NCBI GenBank assembly: GCA_005239945.1
Contig: SBAY01000102.1
Span: 1 to 37,742 of the forward strand
Source of the DNA: Nitrospira sp.
Lineage (GTDB): Bacteria > UBA9089 > CG2-30-40-21 > SBAY01
Direction: 5' to 3'
Length of the DNA stretch: 37,742 nucleotides
Shown here: positions 16,861 to 25,187 of the stretch, piece after piece
Numbering within the stretch: the stretch's first letter is position 1
Layout: the number at the start of each line of letters is the position of its first letter
The notes under the pieces: model-generated
Told to the model about the DNA's origin: nothing
Database searches by the model: none
What the model saw: only the letters and a program-made list of their open reading frames with translations
Made by a program: the position numbers and the translations under genes

Positions 16861-18037
16861 ACCTCAGTGCCTCCACTGGATTAAGTTTGGCGGCTATGTA
16901 GGCTGGATAAACCCCAAAGAAGATGCCAACAAGACAGGAGAACCCAAATCCAAGAATAATGGCCAGACTTGAAATAAAAAAGGCAGTTTTAAACATAATA
17001 GAGATTATCAATACCAGACCAACGCTGGCCAATATCCCCATTCCACCACCGATTGAGCATAGGATTAAAGATTCTATCAAAAATTGCAAAAGGATATTGC
17101 CCTTCGTGGCACCACAGGCCTTTCTTATCCCAATCTCGCGCGTCCTCTCACGAACCGAGACAAGCATAATATTCATTATACCAATTCCTCCTACTAAAAT
17201 GGAAATTCCAGCAATACTACCTAAAACCATAGAAATAATACCCATGACCTTATCCAGCATCGAAAGGAGCTCATCCACTGAATGGACATCAAAATCATCC
17301 CTGCCACCAAATATTTGTCTGAGATGTTCTTTTATTCTCTTTTTGAGCAAAGGGATAGAAACCCCTTCCTTTGCCAGAAATTGCACGGCATATATATCCC
17401 GGCTGCCAAGCAGCCTCATAGCACAGGATGAAGGAATCCCTATGGCGGTATTGACATTTATGGGGCCAAATTCCATCTTATGCCCCATTACCCCAATTAC
17501 CCTGAAATATGTCCCCTCTACCTTAATCTCCTGACCCAGTTTCTTTGTCTTACCAAACAAGTCATAAAAAAGCTCCTTGCCAACTACACAAACCTTCTCG
17601 TAACGGTTGACCTCTTCCTTTGTGAACATTCTGCCGGAAGACGCCTTTATTCCCCTGACACGGAAAAAATTTTCCGGCACCCCAAAAACCGTTATTTGTT
17701 TCATCTTGCCTTTTACCTTTAAAGGTATTTGCATGAAGTGTACTGGGGAAAGGTCATCTACCTGTGGGATTATTTCCTTCATGGTCATAACCTGGTCCTC
17801 AGTCAAATAGGCAAACTTATCCGTCCTCGTCTCCATCTGAGCATTAAAAGCCATGACTATATTTGTCCCTGCCGTCAAAAACTCACTCAGGATAAGCTCT
17901 TTACCACCCTTTGAGATGGACAGGACAGTGGTGATGGCAAATACACCAATGACCATGCCCAGCATAGTCAGGCATGACCTCAGCTTATGCTGAATCAAAC
18001 TACTAAATGAAGAAGTGATACAATCCAAAAGGTTCAT
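16853..18037 (-). CDS. MacB/FtsX-type ABC transporter permease
   Basis: The inner-membrane subunit of a MacB-like mechanotransmission exporter. The 394 residues show the MacB_PCD layout: a first transmembrane helix near residues 18-38 (LTMLGMVIGVFAITTVLSIS), a large periplasmic domain (about 40-260), then three helices. The conserved cytoplasmic loop SVRERTREIGIRKACGATKG precedes IGGGMGILASVGL and a final helix before the terminal PVEALRYE, also typical. The ATPase is a separate gene 43 nt upstream, so this is the split form, unlike E. coli MacB where they are fused. The substrate is unknown. Confidence 0.93.
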   Translation of the reverse strand: MNLLDCITSSFSSLIQHKLRSCLTMLGMVIGVFAITTVLSISKGGKELILSEFLTAGTNIVMAFNAQMETRTDKFAYLTEDQVMTMKEIIPQVDDLSPVHFMQIPLKVKGKMKQITVFGVPENFFRVRGIKASSGRMFTKEEVNRYEKVCVVGKELFYDLFGKTKKLGQEIKVEGTYFRVIGVMGHKMEFGPINVNTAIGIPSSCAMRLLGSRDIYAVQFLAKEGVSIPLLKKRIKEHLRQIFGGRDDFDVHSVDELLSMLDKVMGIISMVLGSIAGISILVGGIGIMNIMLVSVRERTREIGIRKACGATKGNILLQFLIESLILCSIGGGMGILASVGLVLIISIMFKTAFFISSLAIILGFGFSCLVGIFFGVYPAYIAAKLNPVEALRYE

Positions 18038-18050
18038 CTAATTCTCTTAA

Positions 18051-18090
18051 AAAGAATAAGTCTTATCTGACCTATAAGACCTATTCTTTA
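18051..18090. repeat. AGGTCTTATA-type palindrome between ABC ATPase and permease
   Basis: An AAAGAATAAGTCTTAT arm pairs with an ATAAGACCTATTCTTT arm. The minus-strand stop codon TAG of the ATPase (18083-18081) is the beginning of AGAATAGGTC in this repeat. The repeat lies 13 nt upstream of the permease ATG. Confidence 0.85.
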
Positions 18091-18761
18091 ATAATTCCCC
18101 CATCCTTCATCCTGATAATCCGTTGGGTATAGCCAGCAATATCTGCTTCATAGGTAACCAGAATTATGGTTCTACCCTTCTTGTTCAAACCACGCAATAT
18201 CTCCATTATCTCATGACTTGTCTGGCTGTCAAGGTTTCCTGTGGGCTCATCGGCACAGATAATCTCAGGGTTATTAACTAATGCCCTGGCAATAGCCACC
18301 CTCTGCTGTTCTCCGCCAGACATCTCCGATGGTTTATTCCGTAGTTTAGTGGAAAGACCTACCCTCTCAAGTGCCTCAGTAGTTATTCTCTTCCTGTTTT
18401 TCCTTAAAGTAGTGCAGGAGTATAATAAGGGTAACAGCACATTATCCATGGCACTCTGTCTTCCCAAAAGATTAAATGACTGAAAGATGAAACCAATCCT
18501 TTTATTTCTTATTCTGGTTAACTCTTTATCGCTATTTTTACCTATATCCTCTCCATCCAATAGATAGGTGCCGGATGTAGGACTATCAAGACAGCCGATG
18601 ATATTCATCAAGGTAGATTTTCCACTGCCAGAGGGCCCCATGATGGCTATGAACTCACCCCTATCAATGGATAGAGAGATTCCCTTCAAGGCAGGAAAGC
18701 CTGTCTTGCCCATAGGATAAACCTTTGTTATCTCCGTAAGCTTAATAAAATCAGGATTCAT
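18081..18761 (-). CDS. ABC transporter ATP-binding subunit (MacB/LolD type)
   Basis: The ATPase driving the adjacent permease. From the ATG at 18761 (GAGG five bases upstream; an upstream ATG at 18785 lacks one) it has 226 residues: Walker A GPSGSGKS (42-49), Q-loop Gln94, signature MSGGEQQR (147-154), Walker B IICADE (167-172) and D-loop NLDS. The switch or H-loop, normally VTHE/VTHD, reads VTYEADIA with Tyr204 (codon TAT) in place of histidine. In studied ABC ATPases this residue is important for hydrolysis. It is first gene of the exporter operon. No promoter is evident; the upstream 320 bp is filled by a palindrome and a MITE. Confidence 0.93.
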   Translation of the reverse strand: MNPDFIKLTEITKVYPMGKTGFPALKGISLSIDRGEFIAIMGPSGSGKSTLMNIIGCLDSPTSGTYLLDGEDIGKNSDKELTRIRNKRIGFIFQSFNLLGRQSAMDNVLLPLLYSCTTLRKNRKRITTEALERVGLSTKLRNKPSEMSGGEQQRVAIARALVNNPEIICADEPTGNLDSQTSHEIMEILRGLNKKGRTIILVTYEADIAGYTQRIIRMKDGGIIKE

Positions 18762-18805
18762 TATTTCCTCGTCCAATAAAAGCAAGTAGAGTTCAAATGA
18801 TCTTC

Positions 18806-19091
18806 AATTCAGACATTAGACAATAGACATCCGATATTAGACTTAAGAGAGAAAAATGTTTGATGTCGTAACCGTTCAGGTTGTTTAGGCTATAGGTTGT
18901 AGACTGTTAGCTGTTGAGTATTGATGACCCAAAATCTTCTCGTTTTCCATGTTTTTGAGTTGCAATCAAAACCGTGGTTATCAAATTCCCTGAGTTTCAT
19001 ATCATCTCACATACCTCCGCCCTACAGCCTAAATGCCTACAGTCTATCTACCTGAACGGTTACCTGATGTCTATGGTCTAATGTCTGAATT
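18806..19091. repeat. palindrome carrying a nested MITE
   Basis: Outer arms 18806-18831 and 19066-19091 are 26 bp with one mismatch (AATTCAGACATTAGAC...). The MITE at 18868-19063 sits within the interval, so the older palindrome was the insertion target. Confidence 0.85.
18868..19063. mobile_element. MITE copy 1 (TIR GTAACCGTTCAGGT)
   Basis: A 196-bp non-coding element with perfect 14-bp terminal inverted repeats, GTAACCGTTCAGGT and ACCTGAACGGTTAC. It is flanked by 8-bp TTGATGTC (18860-18867) and CTGATGTC (19064-19071), a target duplication with one mismatch. Its interior matches the element at 26142-26336 along its whole length with about a dozen differences by eye. No transposase is encoded. 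Confidence 0.92.
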
Positions 19092-19108
19092 GAAGTTACT
19101 GGATACTA

Positions 19109-20428
19109 TCATAACAAGTATCTTCTTAACCGAATATTTAAGAGTATCCCTATGGAGACCATCGTAATAAAGAGCGAAGAACCTCCATAACTTACCAAAG
19201 GAAGTGTTAAGCCTGTTACCGGCATTATCCCTAAAGATATACCCACATTCAAAAAGACCTGAACCGCAAGCATCGTTACTATGCCTGCGGCCAATAAGCA
19301 ACCAAAGGTATCCCTTGAGGAAAAAGCAATAGATACACCTCGATAGATAATGACCAAAAAAAGGAATAATAGAATACTGGCACCTATAAATCCTAATTCC
19401 TCTCCTATGACCGAGAAAATAAAGTCTGATTGCCGTTCTGGCAAAAATCCCAGTTGACTTTGTGTCCCATGAAAAAGCCCCTTGCCAACTAACTTACCTG
19501 AGCCTATGGCAATCTTAGACTGATTGATATTATAACCGGCACTTAAAGGGTCAATCCCGGGGTCAATAAATACTACCAGCCGTTTCCTTTGATAATCCTT
19601 TAAAAATCCATCTGCCATTAAAGAAACAGTCAGGCTGACAGCAATAATGACAAAGATCAATCCAAAGACAGTAAATCGAATATTCTTTCTAAATAATTTT
19701 AAAATATAGTATGAACCTACCATAATTCCAAGCAAACAAATTAACAAGATAGCGGAATATTTAATGGAACTGATCCATGTATGTAAGAAATACAGAACAC
19801 TGGTGTTATGAATGGCATGAACATTCCCCCAACTTAAAAATAAAGTAAAGATTATAATTAAAATACTTATAGAAATCAAGGTGACCAAATAAACCTGTTT
19901 GGCACCTGTAATATAAAGCATGACGATAATTACTGGAAGAAAAACTAAGGTCGTGCCCAAATCAGGCTGCATGAGAATGAGTAAGACAGGTAGAGCAACT
20001 AATGTCGTTGGATAAATGAATTCGGAAATAGTCGTTAATCCTTCTCGTTTTGTGGATAGATATTCAGCTATGATAATAATGGTAGCTAATTTAGCAAATT
20101 CCGATGGCTGGAATGAAAAAGAACCTATAACTAACCAACTTCTGGCAGAACGAATCAAGGGCCCCCCAAACAAGACAAAGACTAATAAAAATATAGCTAA
20201 GATATAGATTATTCGGGAATATTTACCTAATAATTGATAATCGAATAGAACCGTACTCATTAACCCTAACAGCCCTATCCCAAACCAGAGGACTTGTTTA
20301 TACCACAGGACATTGCCTTCTAAGCTTTGAGTAGCACTATAAATTACAAGTATCCCTAAAAAAATAATTAGAAGCATCCCGATGAAGAGGACATAATCAA
20401 ATCCCCTTCTTAAGCTATAATTGAGCAT
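19109..20428 (-). CDS. rodA: RodA, SEDS-family peptidoglycan glycosyltransferase
   Basis: A polytopic SEDS polymerase of the rod elongasome, acting with PBP2. About 440 residues have roughly ten membrane helices, the family motifs RSARSWLVIGSFSFQPSEFA and QPDLGTTLVFLPV, and RRKRLVVFIDPGIDPLSAGY. YNINQSKIAIGSG is followed by FLPERQSDFIFSVIGEELGF and VTGLTLPLVSYGGSS. I start at ATG 20428 (AGAGGTAAG just upstream). A longer frame to 20521 would translate a palindromic repeat into a low-complexity leader (SIENRKSKIENS) and is unlikely. It is last gene of the mreB-mreC-mreD-mrdA-rodA operon. Confidence 0.95.
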   Translation of the reverse strand: MLNYSLRRGFDYVLFIGMLLIIFLGILVIYSATQSLEGNVLWYKQVLWFGIGLLGLMSTVLFDYQLLGKYSRIIYILAIFLLVFVLFGGPLIRSARSWLVIGSFSFQPSEFAKLATIIIIAEYLSTKREGLTTISEFIYPTTLVALPVLLILMQPDLGTTLVFLPVIIVMLYITGAKQVYLVTLISISILIIIFTLFLSWGNVHAIHNTSVLYFLHTWISSIKYSAILLICLLGIMVGSYYILKLFRKNIRFTVFGLIFVIIAVSLTVSLMADGFLKDYQRKRLVVFIDPGIDPLSAGYNINQSKIAIGSGKLVGKGLFHGTQSQLGFLPERQSDFIFSVIGEELGFIGASILLFLFLVIIYRGVSIAFSSRDTFGCLLAAGIVTMLAVQVFLNVGISLGIMPVTGLTLPLVSYGGSSLFITMVSIGILLNIRLRRYLL

Positions 20429-20445
20429 AATCTTACCTCTTATGG

Positions 20446-20515
20446 AATTTTCGATTTTCGATTTTCGATTTTCGATTGAGGATATAAGACCCCTCAATCC
20501 AAAATCCAAAATCAT
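20446..20515. repeat. TTTTCGATT palindrome between mrdA and rodA
   Basis: The left arm is tandem TTTTCGA units (four) ending GATTGAGG. The right arm is CCTCAATCCAAAATCC followed by another AAAATC. A sister palindrome at 31147-31229 uses the same units. It starts 9 nt beyond the mrdA stop and ends about 18 nt before the rodA ATG. Confidence 0.87.
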
Positions 20516-20523
20516 TATCACCG

Positions 20524-22323
20524 TTATTCCTCTTTTTCTTGTTTTTCTTCTTTAAACATAGACCAATCTATTTGTTCTAAAATTCTTCTGGCTACCGGGA
20601 CAGCCTCTATGCCTCCTTTGCCTCCATGTTCGACAACAACCGAAATAACTACCTTAGGGGATTCCACTGGAGCAAAGCACAAGAATAAGGCATGGTCTTC
20701 TCCAGTAGGATTTTGCACCGTCCCTGTTTTGCCGGCTATTCTAAGATTTGGGAGATATGCATTTCGTCCGGTACCATTAATCACAACACGCTCTAACCCT
20801 TCAAATAACACCTTTTGGGTCTGCTGTGATAAGGATATAATTTTCTTTACCCAGGGATTAAATACCTTTATATTTCCAGAGGAATCTATCATTCGTTTGA
20901 CTAATCGCGGGGTATAGACATGTCCTCCATTGACAATGACACTTAAAACATGAGCTAACTGTAATGGGGTAGTTAAAACAAACCCCTGTCCAATACTCAG
21001 AATAAGTGTATCTCCACCATACCATGATTTTCCATATCTTTTCTTTTTCCAATCACGTGTAGGGATTAACCCTGCGGCTTCGGAGGGAAGATCAATCCCT
21101 GTCTTAGCGCCTAATCCTACCTCCATAGCAAACTTCGAGATTTTATCTGCACCTAACTTATAACCTACTTGATAGAAAAAGATATTACAAGAGTGAGCCA
21201 GGGCATCTAGAATATTCATATCACCGTGTTTTTCTCGATGATAGCAAATAAATCTTTGATTTCCCAGCCAGTATATACCACCACAGGAATGTGTAGAGTC
21301 CTCTTTTATAATTTCCTTCTCTAAGGCACAGGCCGCTACAACAACCTTAAAAACAGAACCCGGGGGATATAATGCCTGAATACCACGATTAAGTAATGGA
21401 TAGCGTCTATCGGCGAATATCCTATTAGCCTGTTGCGGGGTCATATGTCTTAAGAAGATATTTGGGTCAAAACTCGGTTTACTCACCATGGCTAATATTT
21501 CACCATTATTAGGATTCATAATGACAATTGCCCCTGATTTTTCACCCAGGGCATCACTGGCTATTTCCTGTAATTGACGGTCAAGGGTTAAAACTAAATT
21601 ATTACCCGGTATAGGTTCCATATCACCTAAAACCTGCAATTGTCTCCCTCTGGCATCAACCTCGATTTGCTTTCCGCCATCCTTTCCCCTTAAGAATATA
21701 TCATAATATTCCTCTATCCCTGATTTACCAATCGAATCACCATATTTATATCCTTCAGCGTGTTTTTTTACCAATTCTTCCCGGCTGATTTCACCCAGAT
21801 AGCCTAAGATATGGGCACTCATAGTTCCATAAGGATAATATCGTTTTGGATTAACCTGAATGATAATACCCGGTAACTCTGTGGTTCGCTCAGCTACCCT
21901 GGTTAAAGTCTGGCGGTCAACATCCGGAATAATTATCATTGGCTCAAACGGTCGGTTTTTTTTAGCTAAAATTTTCTCCTTGACCTCTTCTAAATCAATT
22001 TCTACTATCTTTTTTAACTTGAGCAGGGTTTGTAATATCTCCTGTTCCGAAAGTCCTAATTGAATTATCGAGATGTCAAATGAAGGGACATCCTGGGCTA
22101 ACACCTGACCATTTCTATCATAGATCATCCCCCTGGAGGAAGTAATGGGTATCAGTCGAATGCGATTATTTTCCGATACCTTCCGATAATAACCCCCTTT
22201 TATTATCTGCAAATAACTTATTCTAACAATCAATATCATAAAGGAGATGATGATAATTATAGTTAATCGAACAAGTCTTTGCCGAAGGTTTTCTAATTCA
22301 GTTTGAGTAGGTTCGATTTGCAT
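20524..22323 (-). CDS. mrdA: penicillin-binding protein 2 (MrdA)
   Basis: The class B transpeptidase of the elongasome. The 599 residues have a single N-terminal membrane helix (21-38), a pedestal/dimerisation domain with SSRGMIYDRNGQVLAQD (62-78), a GKSGIEEYYD segment (199-208), and the transpeptidase triad: S323-x-x-K326 in YPPGSVFK, SCN 378-380, and KTG 532-534. A charged tail KEEKQEKEE ends it. Neighbours mreBCD and rodA fix its role in side-wall synthesis, as opposed to the divisome paralogue FtsI. The leader holds a 13-bp-arm palindrome (22346-22385). Confidence 0.96.
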   Translation of the reverse strand: MQIEPTQTELENLRQRLVRLTIIIIISFMILIVRISYLQIIKGGYYRKVSENNRIRLIPITSSRGMIYDRNGQVLAQDVPSFDISIIQLGLSEQEILQTLLKLKKIVEIDLEEVKEKILAKKNRPFEPMIIIPDVDRQTLTRVAERTTELPGIIIQVNPKRYYPYGTMSAHILGYLGEISREELVKKHAEGYKYGDSIGKSGIEEYYDIFLRGKDGGKQIEVDARGRQLQVLGDMEPIPGNNLVLTLDRQLQEIASDALGEKSGAIVIMNPNNGEILAMVSKPSFDPNIFLRHMTPQQANRIFADRRYPLLNRGIQALYPPGSVFKVVVAACALEKEIIKEDSTHSCGGIYWLGNQRFICYHREKHGDMNILDALAHSCNIFFYQVGYKLGADKISKFAMEVGLGAKTGIDLPSEAAGLIPTRDWKKKRYGKSWYGGDTLILSIGQGFVLTTPLQLAHVLSVIVNGGHVYTPRLVKRMIDSSGNIKVFNPWVKKIISLSQQTQKVLFEGLERVVINGTGRNAYLPNLRIAGKTGTVQNPTGEDHALFLCFAPVESPKVVISVVVEHGGKGGIEAVPVARRILEQIDWSMFKEEKQEKEE

Positions 22324-22345
22324 AAGTATTCTCCTATTAATTGTT

Positions 22346-22385
22346 TATAGGACTTATAACTCTTATAGAACATATAAGTCCTATA
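22346..22385. repeat. TATAGGACTTATA palindrome between mreD and mrdA
   Basis: Perfect 13-bp arms TATAGGACTTATA (22346-22358) and TATAAGTCCTATA (22373-22385). This is the same unit family as the repeats of the exporter operon. It lies 6 nt beyond the mreD stop and 22 nt before the mrdA start. Confidence 0.88.
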
Positions 22386-22391
22386 ATTCGC

Positions 22392-22856
22392 TTACCCTGT
22401 TTTTACCTTCCGAATTATAGGAAAGATAAGTATCCCCAGTAAGGTATTATAAAGGGCGATAAAAAGGCATCTATTTATTGTGGAAATTCCTAACATGCTT
22501 ATGGTTGATTGGAATGTAAAGATTAATAGGGATTGAATAAGGGTAAATATAAAAATCGACAGGGATATTGAAATCAAATTTTCTGCATAAACCTTTTTAA
22601 TATTACTGGTTATCAAACCAGTAATTAACTTGGTAAAGGCATTAATTCCAAAATTAATACCTGAAGAACTATCCTGCAAGATTCCCGCAATAAAACCTAT
22701 TAATCCTGATTCGAATGTGGAGTGGTTAAAGGAAAAAATGATGATGATAACCAACAGTAAATCAGGTTTTATTTCATAAATAGTTAAAATATTACCACAA
22801 ACCGTTTGGATGACTAAAGTTAAGATAATTATACCTAACCAAATTATCCAGTACAC
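22392..22856 (-). CDS. mreD: MreD, rod-shape determining membrane protein
   Basis: A small integral membrane protein of the elongasome, 154 residues, five to six hydrophobic helices, GTG start with AGAGGGA upstream. Sequence is poorly conserved in this family. Recognisable features are the acidic-proline turn IKPDLLLVIIIIFS near residues 29-42 and GLIGFIAGILQDSSSGINFG, the family's most conserved stretch. The position between mreC and mrdA makes the assignment firm. Membrane scaffold; no catalytic residues expected. Confidence 0.92.
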   Translation of the reverse strand: MYWIIWLGIIILTLVIQTVCGNILTIYEIKPDLLLVIIIIFSFNHSTFESGLIGFIAGILQDSSSGINFGINAFTKLITGLITSNIKKVYAENLISISLSIFIFTLIQSLLIFTFQSTISMLGISTINRCLFIALYNTLLGILIFPIIRKVKTG

Positions 22857-22920
22857 TCAATAATTCCCTCTACCATTTTTAAAATATGAGATATGGATTA
22901 CCTCATCACCATGAATAAAA

Positions 22921-23018
22921 TAGGTTATCACTTATCGGTGATCAGGTTATCGGTAAGGAAAACACAATAATCGGTTGCTTCTAATTACCGATTACTGACT
23001 ACCTGATTACCGACTACC
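22921..23018. repeat. GGTTATC/GGTAATC palindrome between mreC and mreD
   Basis: TAGGTTATCACTTATCGG and AGGTTATCGGTAAGG on the left, TTACCGATTACTGACTACC and CTGATTACCGACTACC on the right. The mreC stop codon (23009-23007) and its last residues SGSR are encoded inside the right arm. Confidence 0.82.
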
Positions 23019-23867
23019 GCTCTCCTGCTCTGAGGCACAAGGGAGTTCTTTGTTTATAACTACGAGGACCTCTTCCAACTTAGAGAATTTAACGAATGGC
23101 AGGATATCCACTTCACGGAATAGCCCGCGGTCTTTTAATCCCACATGCACCACATAGCCAATAAATAATCCCTTTTGAAAAACTTCGCCATCTCCTGAGG
23201 TAACTACAATATCATTTTTAACTACATCTGCATCATAGGGTAGATATTTTAATTTACCGAATCTATAATTATCCCCTTCTATGACACCTTTTTCTTTAGA
23301 GCGTAGGATTTGAGCACCAATCATACTGTTCTGGTCATTAAGAAGTAAAACTGTGGCGGAATGGTTTTCTACTTCGATTACTCTCCCAACCAATCCTTCT
23401 TTTCCATCCTGATAGGTGACCACAGGAGCCAATTTATATATCCCCTCTTTTTTGCCCTTATCGATAATAATTGTATTAGCCCAGTTACTTGGGTCATAGC
23501 TAATAACCCTTGCGGCGATACTCTGATACGGAAGACGGTCTTTATATTCCAATAGTTTTTTAAGCCTTCTGTTTTCACTTATTGCCTCCTGCCATTCTTT
23601 GCGTTCAAGTGAAAATCTTCTTATTTCCTCTTTGAATTTTCGATTTTCAAGCCTGACTGATTGAATTTCATTAATGGCTGAGAAGAAGTCTTTTATCCCG
23701 TATTTTATTTGAAAAACTATGAGTTGAAAGGGAAGTAAGGCATTCATAATTCCCCGTTTTAAATATCCCGTGGACAAAGAGATATGAGTAGTCATCAAAA
23801 GAATAGAAACAGAAAGCAAAATAATCACAATATTAGTTCTGGCATGTCTCCAAAAGAAACTCGTCAT
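23007..23867 (-). CDS. mreC: MreC, rod-shape determining protein
   Basis: A bitopic periplasmic scaffold that organises PBP2/RodA. The 286 residues have one N-terminal helix (13-31), a coiled coil (about 66-110; NRKFKEEIRRFSLERKEW), and two six-stranded barrels. The first barrel includes AARVISYDPSNWANTIIIDK and LVGRVIEVENHSATVLLLND, the second VVTSGDGEVFQKGLFIGYV. This is the canonical MreC pattern. The final residues ELPCASEQESGSR look non-conserved, and the stop lies in a palindromic repeat. It is encoded 87 nt after mreB with a further palindrome between. Confidence 0.95.
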   Translation of the reverse strand: MTSFFWRHARTNIVIILLSVSILLMTTHISLSTGYLKRGIMNALLPFQLIVFQIKYGIKDFFSAINEIQSVRLENRKFKEEIRRFSLERKEWQEAISENRRLKKLLEYKDRLPYQSIAARVISYDPSNWANTIIIDKGKKEGIYKLAPVVTYQDGKEGLVGRVIEVENHSATVLLLNDQNSMIGAQILRSKEKGVIEGDNYRFGKLKYLPYDADVVKNDIVVTSGDGEVFQKGLFIGYVVHVGLKDRGLFREVDILPFVKFSKLEEVLVVINKELPCASEQESGSR

Positions 23868-23902
23868 CAGAATTCATTTCACTCCTTCGGGGGCAAGTAG
23901 AC

Positions 23903-23946
23903 AGGTAATCGGTTATCAGGTAAGTATTTACCGATAACCCATTACC
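23903..23946. repeat. GGTAATC palindrome between mreB and mreC
   Basis: AGGTAATCGGTTATCAGGTA on the left and TTACCGATAACCCATTACCT on the right, loop of a few bases. It lies 8 nt beyond the mreB stop and 35 nt before the mreC start. Confidence 0.85.
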
Positions 23947-23954
23947 TTCCCTAT

Positions 23955-25031
23955 TTAACTACCTTCTTCTCCTTTTCTAAGTGATTCAGTGGACCATCTT
24001 ATCCCCCCTTTTTTTCGTGCCCGTTGTAAATTTCTTAATTCATCCAGATATCTACCTGTTCCAATAACTACACATCGCAATGGGTCATCAGATAAGACAA
24101 CAGGTAATCTTGTTTCTTGAGAAAGTAGTCTGTCTAATTCTCGTAATAGAGCCCCACCCCCTGTTAGAACTATACCTCGGTCAACAATATCTGAGGCAAG
24201 TTCCGGAGGGGTCTCTTCTAAGGCAGTTTTAACTACCTCAACAATAAAACTAATCGGTTCTTTTAATGCCTCGCGAACCTCTTCTGATGTGATTCTAAGT
24301 GTTCTTGGTAATCCTGTCATCGTATCCCGGCCTTTTATTTCCATCGATTGCTCTTCTGGTAAGGGATAGGCAGATCCAATTTTAATCTTAAGATCCTCTG
24401 CAGTGCGTTCTCCAATTAAAAGTGAATGGGTTTTTTTAGTATACTGGATCAATGCCTCATCCATTTCATTGCCGGCAATACGAATAGATTTACTGACCAC
24501 CATTCCTCCCAGAGAGATAACCGCTACCTCTGTTGTTCCACCACCTATATCGACAATCATATTTCCAGCCGGTTCATAGACCTGAATATTAGAACCAATA
24601 GCCGCCGCCATAGGTTCTTCAATCAAAAATACCTCTCTTGCCCCAGCCTGTTCTGCGGCTTCCCTGACTGCTCGTCTTTCTACCTCAGTTATTCCAGATG
24701 GAACACCAATGACAATTCGAGGTCGAACTAATGCCTTGCGATTATGCACCTTAGTAATAAAATGTCTAATCATCCGCTCGGTAATCTCAAAATCTGCAAT
24801 TACCCCATCCCTCAATGGTCTAATAGCAATAATATCACCAGGTGTGCGACCTAACATCCGTTTAGCCTCTTCTCCGATAGCTAAAACGGTTCTTGATTCT
24901 CGATCAATAGCCACCACCGATGGTTCAGAAAGCACAATCCCTACATCTTTTACATGAACTAATGTATTGGCTGTCCCTAAGTCTATACCAATATCATTGG
25001 AAAACAAACCAAGTAAGTTATTAAATAGCAT
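23955..25031 (-). CDS. mreB: MreB, actin-like cell-shape protein
   Basis: A bacterial actin that forms membrane-associated filaments directing side-wall synthesis. The 358 residues contain phosphate-1 loop DIGIDLGTANTLVHVKD (13-29), VIGVPSGITEVERRAVREAA, the IEEPMAAAIGSN connect motif, phosphate-2 loop MIVDIGGGTTEVAVIS, and adenosine-binding VLTGGGALLRELD. GGGGTGG upstream supports the ATG. It heads the mre operon, with a consensus-like promoter at 25159-25187 and a 94-bp palindrome in the mRNA leader. The C-terminal tail (RARKKGGIRWSTESLRKGEE) is slightly longer than in well-known MreBs. Confidence 0.97.
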   Translation of the reverse strand: MLFNNLLGLFSNDIGIDLGTANTLVHVKDVGIVLSEPSVVAIDRESRTVLAIGEEAKRMLGRTPGDIIAIRPLRDGVIADFEITERMIRHFITKVHNRKALVRPRIVIGVPSGITEVERRAVREAAEQAGAREVFLIEEPMAAAIGSNIQVYEPAGNMIVDIGGGTTEVAVISLGGMVVSKSIRIAGNEMDEALIQYTKKTHSLLIGERTAEDLKIKIGSAYPLPEEQSMEIKGRDTMTGLPRTLRITSEEVREALKEPISFIVEVVKTALEETPPELASDIVDRGIVLTGGGALLRELDRLLSQETRLPVVLSDDPLRCVVIGTGRYLDELRNLQRARKKGGIRWSTESLRKGEEGS

Positions 25032-25052
25032 TATTTACCACCCCTTCTTTAT

Positions 25053-25146
25053 AAAAATTAAAAATTATGAATTAAAAATTAAAAATTGAGGAATTACGAA
25101 TTAAAATTCCTCAATTTTTAATTTTTAATTCATAATTTTTAATTTT
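25053..25146. repeat. AATTAAAAATT palindrome in the mreB leader
   Basis: Same family as 8512-8600 and 26812-26910: arms built from AATTATGAATTAAAAATT end in TTGAGGAATT and pair with AATTCCTCAA. It starts 22 nt upstream of the mreB ATG, between promoter and gene, so it would fold in the mre mRNA. Confidence 0.92.
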
Positions 25147-25158
25147 GTGTCCTGATAT

Positions 25159-25187
25159 ACTATACCAAAAATAGCGTTAGTTGTCAA
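25159..25187 (-). promoter_or_regulatory. promoter of the mreBCD-mrdA-rodA operon
   Basis: Minus strand TTGACA (25187-25182), 17-bp spacer ending GG, TATAGT (25164-25159). The -35 box begins immediately after the stop codon of the upstream TPR gene. The expected start near 25152 gives a leader of about 120 nt. Confidence 0.7.

Noticed and set aside
15187..17810. Plus-strand ORFs across the TolC, permease and four-helix genes
   Set aside because: Antisense shadows; the minus-strand frames carry the family motifs.
20429..20521. Longer RodA N-terminus from the upstream in-frame start
   Set aside because: The extra residues are the translation of a TTTTCGATT repeat, and a good ribosome-binding site lies directly before ATG 20428.
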